Origin: Clostridiales bacterium PH28_bin88
GTDB taxonomy: Bacteria; Bacillota; PH28-bin88
NCBI GenBank assembly: GCA_000987045.1
Contig: LAKY01000073.1
Location: forward strand, 1 to 64,000
Length of the DNA stretch: 64,000 nucleotides
Reading direction: 5' to 3'
Part shown: positions 57,905 to 64,000 of the stretch, piece by piece
Layout of the letters: every line of letters starts with the position of its first letter
Numbering within the stretch: the first letter of the stretch is position 1
Program-made: the position numbers and the translations under genes
Notes under the pieces: generated by a model
Databases searched by the model: none
Told to the model about the DNA's origin: nothing
Seen by the model: the letters and a program-made list of their open reading frames with translations, nothing else

Positions 57905-58086
57905 CAAGAAAGGCGACTTTCATCGCCTTCGGCGGTCTATCGGAAGTCGCCTTTCTTGTCCGCTAGGGGCTGCCGCCCCTTCGGCGGCCTTCGGCCTGAG
58001 CACCCCGCAAGAGTAGGGGGGCACACCCCCCTACAACCCCCCCAGGTATAGGAAATTATCTACAGGACCATAATTTCCTATACCTG
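57905..58086. repeat. About 180-base hairpin-rich dispersed repeat, copy 2
   Basis: Direct copy of 30508-30687, near-identical over the central 130 bases. It differs mainly in the first hairpin loop (GCGGTCTATCGGAAGTC) and in a few single bases. It fills the gap between the hypothetical gene and the Dam-type methylase. Confidence 0.88.
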
Positions 58087-58158
58087 GACAAGGCACCTGT
58101 CAAGACGATCAGGTGTCTTTTGTTATGATAATGGTGCACCTTCACGGGTACCCCCGTT

Positions 58159-58968
58159 CTAACCATAGTTCCTGATTACCACCTCTGTAACCGGCCCGCG
58201 GCGGTCCGGCCGGCAGTTAATGGCCCGGCGGGCGCTCACCGTGCTGATGTTGAAACCCTGATAAATATCCCAGATGAGCGGAGTATCCGAGTTGCTTTCC
58301 ATCACCAGGCATCCCCTGTCCGACAATTCCCTGAATACTTGTGCCAAGCGAACCTGCTCCGATTCCGGGAACGAGCCCAAGGTGTACCCGGTAAAATTAG
58401 CGGTAGTGGATAGTGGATGGTAAGGGGGATCAAGGTAAACAAAATCCCCTGCCCCGGCATGTTCCAGGGCAAGGCTGAAATCGCCGTGCAGGATCAGGCA
58501 GTTCTTCAGCACCCGCCTGGCCTGCTCCAGGGATTCCCTGTCGGCATACCGGGGGTTCTTGTAACGGCCAAAAGGCACGTTATGTTTACCGGCCCGGTTT
58601 TCCCGCCATAGGCCGTTGTACCCGGTTTTGTTGAGATACAAAAACCGCGAAGCCCGCTGTACCGGGGTGAGGGTGGCCACGTCCAGCGCGCGGATGGTGT
58701 AGTAGTAGTCCGGTTCGTTGACATGCCGGCTCAGGTCCTCCAGCAGACTTTCCAACCGGTCACGCACCACGGTGTAGAAATTGATCAGTTCCGGGTTGCT
58801 GTCGATAATGACCGCCCGCTGGGGCCGCAGGTAAAAAAGGCAGGCCCCTCCCCCCACCATGGGTTCAAGGTAATGACGGTAATCTTGCGGAAACAGGGCC
58901 GCGTATTGAGGGAGCAGTTGTTTTTTGCCTCCTGCCCACTTGAGGGGAGGTCTAATTTTTTCTGACAC
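58159..58968 (-). CDS. DNA adenine methylase (D12 class, Dam/M.DpnII-like)
   Basis: A 269-residue N6-adenine methyltransferase. The SAM-binding motif PPLKWAGGKKQLLPQY is at the N-terminus. LEPMVGGGACLFYLRP and the catalytic DFVYLDPPYHPLSTTANF (DPPY) follow, and the middle holds the recognition domain (LNKTGYNGLWREN). Members usually methylate GATC, but the site cannot be read from sequence. The GTG start at 58968 follows a weak GGTGATG site. No restriction endonuclease or specificity subunit is nearby, so this is a solitary methylase, perhaps phage-derived or regulatory. Confidence 0.93.
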   Translation of the reverse strand: MSEKIRPPLKWAGGKKQLLPQYAALFPQDYRHYLEPMVGGGACLFYLRPQRAVIIDSNPELINFYTVVRDRLESLLEDLSRHVNEPDYYYTIRALDVATLTPVQRASRFLYLNKTGYNGLWRENRAGKHNVPFGRYKNPRYADRESLEQARRVLKNCLILHGDFSLALEHAGAGDFVYLDPPYHPLSTTANFTGYTLGSFPESEQVRLAQVFRELSDRGCLVMESNSDTPLIWDIYQGFNISTVSARRAINCRPDRRGPVTEVVIRNYG

Positions 58969-59098
58969 CCAACATCACCTGATGATATTTTCGTCCTGTT
59001 TGCGCTCATTCCTCTGTTGGCATCAACAATATTTCCCTTGAGCATCTCTGCATACCCTTTAACTCCGGGCAGGATAATAACGGCAAAAGGAGTGGGAC

Positions 59099-60520
59099 GT
59101 GATGTTCTGGGACCTGATAGCCCCTTTTGCCAAGGGGCTGACCAACGAGGCTGCCGACGACTTCATGACCAAGCTGATGAAGGACAAGTACACGGATAAC
59201 CTGACAGTCATCCTCTCCGCCCTCCAGAAGATGACTTTACTGAACACCCTGGAATTGAAAATGAGGGCCTCCCAGGGAGAGGTCATCGAACGCCCGCTGG
59301 GCACCCACCTGCGCCTTTCCCCCTGGGAAAAGCTCCTGTTGAACCCGGTGCAACTATACCGGTTCCCTACCCCGGATAGCACCGCCATCGACATGGGAGT
59401 GACCATCGGGCCGCTGGCTCCCCGCCCGGTCCACCTGGACATCCCCATTTTGATCGCCGGGATGTCCTTCGGCAGTGCTCTCACCAGGCAAGCCAAGGTA
59501 GCCCTCGCCCGGGCCGCTACTATCATGGGTACCGCCACCAACTCGGGCGAAGGGGGCCTGCTGCCCGAGGAGCGCCAGGCAGCCACCAGGTTCATCGGCC
59601 AGTATAACCGTGGTGGCTTTATGAACACACCTGACAGGTACGGGCAGCTGGATGCCCTCGAAATCCCGCTGGGATGGGGAGCCCGGGGCGCCGCGCCCCG
59701 GCGTACGCCGGCAGGATTCATCGGGGAGGATATGCGAAAGGTCTATGGACTGGAAGAGGGACAAGACGCCGTGCTGCATTCCCGCGTCCCGGGTATTGAC
59801 TCGGCACAGGACTTCATCCACACAGTCCATACCTTGAAGGAGGAGACCAAGGTACCAGTGGGAGTAAAGCTGGCTGCCTCTCACTTTCTGGAGCGGGACC
59901 TGGACGTGGCCCTGGCGGCGGGGGTAGACTTTATCTCCCTGGACGGGGCCGAGGGCGGCAGCCACGGGGGTGAACCCACGCTGGCCGACGACCTGGGGCT
60001 TCCCACCGCCTTCGCCATCCCCCGGGCCCACCGGTATTTAATGTCCCGCGGCAAGCGAGACGACCTCTCCCTCCTGGCCGGCGGCGGGCTCATCACTCCT
60101 GGCCATTTCCTGAAGGCCCTGGCGCTGGGGGCAGACGCGGTGTATACCGGCACGGCGGCCCTGATAGCCCTGGTGGGCGCGCAGTTGATGAAGGTTGCAC
60201 CGTGGGAGCCTCCCACCCAACTGGTACTGTATAATGGGAAACTGGTAGACCGTTTCGACGAGGAAGAGGGGGTGCAGTCCCTGGTCAATTTCCTGAAAGT
60301 AAGCGTGAAGGAAATGGAGGCCGCCCTCTACGCCCTGGGAAAAACCGCTGTCACCCGGCTGGAGCCCGATGACCTCTGCTGCCTGGACCCGCTCCTGGCG
60401 AGAACCCTCGGGGTCGCCTACGCCGGGGTAGCCCCGGAGGAACAAGACCGGTTCTTCCATGACCTGCCGCTGGCGCAGAGCACCGCGGAGCGCCCCGTAC
60501 CCCACCACGAGCTGCATTAA
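59099..60520 (+). CDS. FMN-binding glutamate synthase family protein
   Basis: A 473-residue protein similar to the FMN/TIM-barrel central domain of glutamate synthase, like archaeal-type GltB. It lacks both the glutaminase and the C-terminal GXGXG beta-helix domains. Visible features are VTIGPLAPRPVHLDIPILIA and GMSFGSALT (early barrel), ATNSGEGGLLPEERQ, KVPVGVKLAAS, the FMN-phosphate site DGAEGGSHGGEP, LLAGGGLITPGHFLKALALG and ADAVYTGTAAL. The [3Fe-4S] Cys triplet of full GOGAT is reduced to DDLCCLDP. It may reduce a 2-oxo acid or imine, but the substrate is unknown. GTG start after AAAAGGAG. Confidence 0.85.
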   Translation: MMFWDLIAPFAKGLTNEAADDFMTKLMKDKYTDNLTVILSALQKMTLLNTLELKMRASQGEVIERPLGTHLRLSPWEKLLLNPVQLYRFPTPDSTAIDMGVTIGPLAPRPVHLDIPILIAGMSFGSALTRQAKVALARAATIMGTATNSGEGGLLPEERQAATRFIGQYNRGGFMNTPDRYGQLDALEIPLGWGARGAAPRRTPAGFIGEDMRKVYGLEEGQDAVLHSRVPGIDSAQDFIHTVHTLKEETKVPVGVKLAASHFLERDLDVALAAGVDFISLDGAEGGSHGGEPTLADDLGLPTAFAIPRAHRYLMSRGKRDDLSLLAGGGLITPGHFLKALALGADAVYTGTAALIALVGAQLMKVAPWEPPTQLVLYNGKLVDRFDEEEGVQSLVNFLKVSVKEMEAALYALGKTAVTRLEPDDLCCLDPLLARTLGVAYAGVAPEEQDRFFHDLPLAQSTAERPVPHHELH

Positions 60521-60653
60521 CCTTTGTAATTTGCGAACCATTTCGCTTGTCATCCGGTAAAACGGCATTTATACTAAAAAATAGGTACCAAGCTTTTCCA
60601 CACCGGCCGGATATCACTAAACATGACCTATCAGGTAGAAAGGAGAGGCTATT

Positions 60654-61865
60654 ATGACTGAACTGTTGGACGCCAAGAGAATGCGGCAGGAAATTCTTAA
60701 AGGGATTATCCTGGACTTGCACGCGGGGAAGGACCTGGAAGAACTCAAGGCACGGTTCGCCAAGCTGATCCAAAATGTGAGCGCATCGGAAATCGCGGAG
60801 ATGGAGGACCGTCTCATCGCCGAAGGTATGCCGCCGGAAGAAGTTAAGCGGATGTGCGACGTTCACGTGGCTGTATTCAAGGAGGCCCTGGAACAGCAGG
60901 AAAGCCCCGACAGCCTGCCAGGACACCCAGTACATACTTTTCGCTTAGAGAACCGCGCCATCGAAAAAGTAGTCCAATCCCTGAAAGAGTTGCTTGATCA
61001 ACTGGCTGCCGCCGGTAAACCGGACCTGGCCGGCTACAGCCAGGCCCTTCAATCCCAGTTAAGCTTACTGGCGGAGATTGACAAGCACTACCTGCGGAAG
61101 GAGAACCAACTGTTTCCCGTGCTGGAAAAACGCGGTATCTACGGACCTCCCAAGGTGATGTGGCAGGTTCACGACGACATCAGAACCATGTTGAAAGCGA
61201 CAACCCGGGCCGTGGACGAGGGGAATGCCCAGGCGGTTATCGATCATGGGAACAAGCTCCTGACAGCCGTCTCGGATATGATCTACAAGGAGGAGAACAT
61301 CCTTTTCCCCATGTCTCTGGAAACCCTTAGTGAATCGGATTGGGGTAAAGTACGGATTGGCGAGGAGGAAATCGGTTATACCCTGGTGTCTCCGGGCAAC
61401 CGGTGGCAACCCCCTGCTGCCAGGGAAGATGAACCCGTTGCTGAACCTGGCGTCACTCCCGGAGCAATTAAATTGAATACCGGGGAATTGTCACCGGACC
61501 AGGTAAACCTGATGCTTACCCATTTGCCTATCGACATCACGTTTGTGGACGAGCACGGGCAGGTCCGTTACTATTCCCAGGGTATGCACCGCATCTTTCC
61601 TCGCAGCCCGGGGATCATCGGCCGCAAGGTGCAGGACTGCCACCCGGTGGACAGCGTGCATGTGGTCAACCGCATCGTCGAAGAGTTTAAAACCGGGTCG
61701 AAGGACCAGGCGGAGTTCTGGCTGGAAGTGGACGGCCGCTTCGTTCACATCCGGTACTTTGCCGTCCGCGACACACAAGGGAATTACCGGGGCGTGGTGG
61801 AGGTCACCCAGGACGTCACCGACATCCGGGCATTACAGGGCCAAAAACGCCTGCTTGATTGGTAA
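60654..61865 (+). CDS. DUF438 - hemerythrin - PAS domain protein
   Basis: A 403-residue protein with the usual three-part order of the DUF438 family. Residues 1-95 are DUF438 (FAKLIQNVSASEIAEMEDRL then IAEGMPPEEVKRMCDVH). Residues about 95-245 are a hemerythrin HHE domain with iron-binding His/Glu (DKHYLRKENQLFPVLEK, VMWQVHDDIRTML, KEENILFPMSL). Residues 275-400 are a PAS domain (LPIDITFVDEHGQVRYYSQG, GRKVQDCHPVDSVHVV). The hemerythrin site could sense oxygen or NO in this anaerobe. The ATG follows AAAGGAG. An intrinsic terminator ends the gene. Confidence 0.93.
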   Translation: MTELLDAKRMRQEILKGIILDLHAGKDLEELKARFAKLIQNVSASEIAEMEDRLIAEGMPPEEVKRMCDVHVAVFKEALEQQESPDSLPGHPVHTFRLENRAIEKVVQSLKELLDQLAAAGKPDLAGYSQALQSQLSLLAEIDKHYLRKENQLFPVLEKRGIYGPPKVMWQVHDDIRTMLKATTRAVDEGNAQAVIDHGNKLLTAVSDMIYKEENILFPMSLETLSESDWGKVRIGEEEIGYTLVSPGNRWQPPAAREDEPVAEPGVTPGAIKLNTGELSPDQVNLMLTHLPIDITFVDEHGQVRYYSQGMHRIFPRSPGIIGRKVQDCHPVDSVHVVNRIVEEFKTGSKDQAEFWLEVDGRFVHIRYFAVRDTQGNYRGVVEVTQDVTDIRALQGQKRLLDW

Positions 61866-61902
61866 ACCGCCGGAGACCCGGCGCCCGCCGTTAGTGGATC
61901 AG

Positions 61903-61937
61903 GAGAGGGCTGCACCGCCTGCAGCCCTCTCATTTTT
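61903..61937 (+). terminator. Intrinsic terminator of the DUF438 gene
   Basis: Perfect 11-base arms GAGAGGGCTGC and GCAGCCCTCTC followed by ATTTTT. Confidence 0.9.
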
Positions 61938-61944
61938 AACCCAG

Positions 61945-62784
61945 CTACTCGATCTTCACATCAAAATCGCATGAAGAGGCTCCAGTCAACACATTTGTGG
62001 GCCGGTTAAACTTAACCTTGTCGTTGAAAGCCTCCATCATCGCCCGGTCCTGCTCGCAATAAAGCAGGCCCAGTTCCTCCGCGCCTTTTTCCCGCCAGAG
62101 ACGGGCGAAGGGGCAATAGGTGATGCTGGAGGTGTAATGTTCGGCTGTAACGGCGCTCTCCGCTTGCCAGGCCTCTTTCAAAGGCATGTCATAGAACTTG
62201 GACAGGTTTTCGAAATTCGGCTCCAGCCCCGCTGACAGCACCTTTTCCCGCACCTGCCGGCCGCGTTCGCTGCCGAAGTTATGGATGGCCCGCCTGACAG
62301 CCTCTTTACCCTTGTCACCGAAAGTATCTATGATTTCCTTGGACAGATGGTAATACAGCGAGGCCATAATCCTGGCCATTCTCTCCACGCTGTTAAACTC
62401 CTCCTCGCCCGCGGCGGGGGCCGGCATACCGCAAGCCCGGGTGCCCTTGGGTACCACACAGATGAAGTCGAAGGGCTCGGTGCCGGAATTCTTGAACTGG
62501 TGCATTTCCCCGGCGGGAACCAGCACGGCGCTGCCAGCCCGGAGCGGGATTAGCCCCTCTGCCATGCGGACACCCCCCTCCCCATTGACCACAAACACCT
62601 CGTGCTCCCAGGGATGGCTGTGCCATTCGGTATGGGCGTTACTTGAAAGGGAGAAATACCGCATCTCGTAATTGGGTGCCCCCTGTTCCTGGGTAAGCAG
62701 CCACCGTACGGTAACCCTGCCCGGGCTTCCGGCATCCACCATCACCTGTTGTTCTTCCGTTTTGTCCAGGTCGGTAATATACAT
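61945..62784 (-). CDS. Cupin fused to an L-2-amino-thiazoline-4-carboxylate hydrolase-like domain
   Basis: A 279-residue two-domain protein. Residues 1-120 are a cupin with the metal motif HTEWHSHPWEHEVFVVNGEG and the second strand set AGSAVLVPAGEMHQFKNSG. Residues about 130-275 resemble the ATC hydrolase family (helix KEAVRRAIHNFGSERGRQVR, then YTSSITYCPFARLW and LGLLYCEQDRAMMEAFN). Cys residues (ITYCPFA, LYCEQD) are conserved in that family. The cupin may sense a ligand or sequester metal for the catalytic domain. The substrate is unknown. On the minus strand, convergent with the DUF438 gene. Confidence 0.8.
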   Translation of the reverse strand: MYITDLDKTEEQQVMVDAGSPGRVTVRWLLTQEQGAPNYEMRYFSLSSNAHTEWHSHPWEHEVFVVNGEGGVRMAEGLIPLRAGSAVLVPAGEMHQFKNSGTEPFDFICVVPKGTRACGMPAPAAGEEEFNSVERMARIMASLYYHLSKEIIDTFGDKGKEAVRRAIHNFGSERGRQVREKVLSAGLEPNFENLSKFYDMPLKEAWQAESAVTAEHYTSSITYCPFARLWREKGAEELGLLYCEQDRAMMEAFNDKVKFNRPTNVLTGASSCDFDVKIE

Positions 62785-62970
62785 GGTCCCCCTCCTTTAA
62801 AAACTGCTCTTGATGAACTTCGCTGGTTTTTCCCAAATCCCTCTCAGGCGGTAAAACTCTTTCTCCGGGCAGCCAATCAAATCAAAGCCCTACTGGTATG
62901 AAGGAAAGCGTGATATCGGAATAGAAGTATTATATGAACATCCTGCGAACGAAAGGGAGTGAAAGGTTTT

Positions 62971-64000
62971 GTGAAAACAGCTCCGGCACAGTCCAACAAA
63001 CCGGTGGGAACCTACGTAGTTTTGACGGTTGTCTTAATAACTTTCTTTGACATGTTCAGCCAGTTGCCCATCATCTCACCCCATGCCAGTTTGCTGGGGG
63101 CGGGGGTGTTCATGACCGGCTTGACCGTTGCTATGTACTCGTTAACCAATATGGTCGGAAATTTCTTCGCCGGCAGGGTCATTAGCCTCACAGGCAAGGT
63201 CAATGCCATCTTCGGCGGAATGCTGGTGGCCGGAGCGGCAGTCAGCGGTTACGCGATGGTGAACGGACCGGGCGAGTTCCTGCTGCTGCGGGCGGTACAC
63301 GGCCTGGGCACCTCGGTGGTTGTGCCAGCGGCCTATGCCTACCTGGGAAATCTCGTTTCCCGTGACCGGCGCGGAAAAGAAATGTCCAAAACAGGTATAG
63401 CCATTGGGGTTGCGGCCTTGATTGGCCCGGCTTTTGGGGGGATCATGAAAGACCGGCTGGGGGTGGATTTCGTGTTCTGGTTTGTCGCTGCCTCCCTGGC
63501 TGCCACAGCCCTGTTGGTCCGCTGGATCTTGCGGGACCAACTGGATTCAACCGCAGCGAAAGAACAGGCGGTACCCCTGAAAACTCTATTGAACCGCCGG
63601 GGCCTGGTGACGGCATACATCGCCGCTTTCAGCCTCATGTTTGCCAAGGGCACTATGGCTTTCTCGCTGCCGCTCTATGCGGACTCTCTCGGGTACTCCG
63701 GCGGCATTACCGGGGCGCTTTTCAGCAGTTTTGCCCTGGCTGCCCTGCTGGTATTTGCTACCCCGTTAAACAGGGTGTCCGACCGGGTGGGTAGATTTGG
63801 CCCTTTGTGCACAGGACTCTTTTTAATTGGCAGCTCGTTGATCCTCTTGCTGTTGTCCGGCAACCTGGCCTACCTGCTGGCAGTAATGTTCCTGTACGGC
63901 ATCGGCTTCGGTTTCTTGTTCCCAACGGCAACCGCCCTGGTGCTGGACCAAACTTACCCCGGCGAACGGGGCACGGCTTTCGGCCTCTTTTACGGTGTTT
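62971..64000 (+). CDS. MFS transporter, partial (cut by window end)
   Basis: The frame is open from GTG 62971 to the end of the window, 343 complete codons. It reads as a major facilitator with about nine helices so far (VVLTVVLITFFDMFSQLPII, LGAGVFMTGLTVAMYSLTNM and so on). The loop 2-3 motif is degenerate (NFFAGRVISLTGKVN), the loop 4-5 region has NLVSRDRRGKEM, and the loop 8-9 motif is NRVSDRVGRFG. A GAAAGGGAGTGAAAGG site precedes the start. The C-terminal part lies outside the window. Likely an exporter; the substrate is unknown. Confidence 0.88.
   Translation, partial: MKTAPAQSNKPVGTYVVLTVVLITFFDMFSQLPIISPHASLLGAGVFMTGLTVAMYSLTNMVGNFFAGRVISLTGKVNAIFGGMLVAGAAVSGYAMVNGPGEFLLLRAVHGLGTSVVVPAAYAYLGNLVSRDRRGKEMSKTGIAIGVAALIGPAFGGIMKDRLGVDFVFWFVAASLAATALLVRWILRDQLDSTAAKEQAVPLKTLLNRRGLVTAYIAAFSLMFAKGTMAFSLPLYADSLGYSGGITGALFSSFALAALLVFATPLNRVSDRVGRFGPLCTGLFLIGSSLILLLLSGNLAYLLAVMFLYGIGFGFLFPTATALVLDQTYPGERGTAFGLFYGV

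Overview
The window reads as a chromosome segment of a low-to-mid GC Gram-positive anaerobe of the class Clostridia, probably a Peptococcaceae/Desulfotomaculum-like lineage. The reasons are a T-box-controlled trpS, the acpS - nnrED / alr - ndoAI - ndoA housekeeping block, LytS/LytR signalling, cwlD, many copper-amine-oxidase 'stalk' domain exoproteins, strong AGGAGG ribosome sites and frequent GTG/TTG starts. The genus is an inference. I saw no rRNA, tRNA or CRISPR array.

Layout. 0.1-2.4 kb: a PemK/MazF-like pair, then trpS with a complete Trp T-box leader and promoter, then a HAD-hydrolase remnant. 2.5-12.3 kb: a compact, visibly AT-richer minus-strand operon that is the most unusual part. 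It holds a ketosynthase, a chain-length-factor-like ketosynthase without catalytic residues, an acyl carrier protein, a FabZ-type dehydratase, a radical SAM enzyme, a tiny 16-27 aa peptide ORF coupled to the radical SAM stop codon, four tandem GNAT-like acyltransferases, an ABC exporter, a FabG-type ketoreductase and a dedicated AcpS. This looks like a type II polyketide/fatty-acid-like system possibly joined to a ribosomal peptide. Its first gene lost its 5' end through a deletion fused to a truncated IS1595-type transposase, so this copy may be decaying.

13-16.5 kb: an IS21 istA remnant, then an HTH-TPR regulator followed 26 bp downstream by a 48-aa exported Gly-rich peptide, which resembles a peptide quorum-sensing pair. 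16.9-29 kb: housekeeping and metabolism. This part has an amidohydrolase, NIF3-like protein, glutamine amidotransferase, ndoA/ndoAI, alr flanked by near-perfect inverted repeats, a FabL-like SDR, MFS transporter, nnrED, acpS and a LytS/LytR pair.

29-46 kb: accessory and envelope functions. These are tandem 59-aa Cys-rich paralogues, an M23 peptidase with LysM and G5 domains, an enoyl-CoA hydratase, a Phd/RelE toxin-antitoxin pair with a clear autoregulated promoter, a run of zinc-ribbon membrane proteins and stalk-domain exoproteins, an ABC transporter, a large secreted glycosidase-like protein and several frameshifted remnants. 45.4-51.2 kb: a response regulator and a 1.7-thousand-residue Ser/Thr kinase - AAA - TPR - GAF - histidine kinase fusion. 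51.6-64 kb: a truncated IS4/IS1634-like transposase, a PocR-GAF-GAF-HD-GYP protein, a DRG-type GTPase, an HNH-like protein, cwlD, a solitary Dam-type methylase, an FMN glutamate-synthase-like protein, a DUF438-hemerythrin-PAS protein, a cupin-ATC-hydrolase fusion, and an MFS transporter cut by the window end.

Two repeat families stand out: a roughly 180-bp hairpin-rich element at 30.5 and 57.9 kb, and a short purine-rich repeat at 18.1, 24.6 and 29.0 kb.
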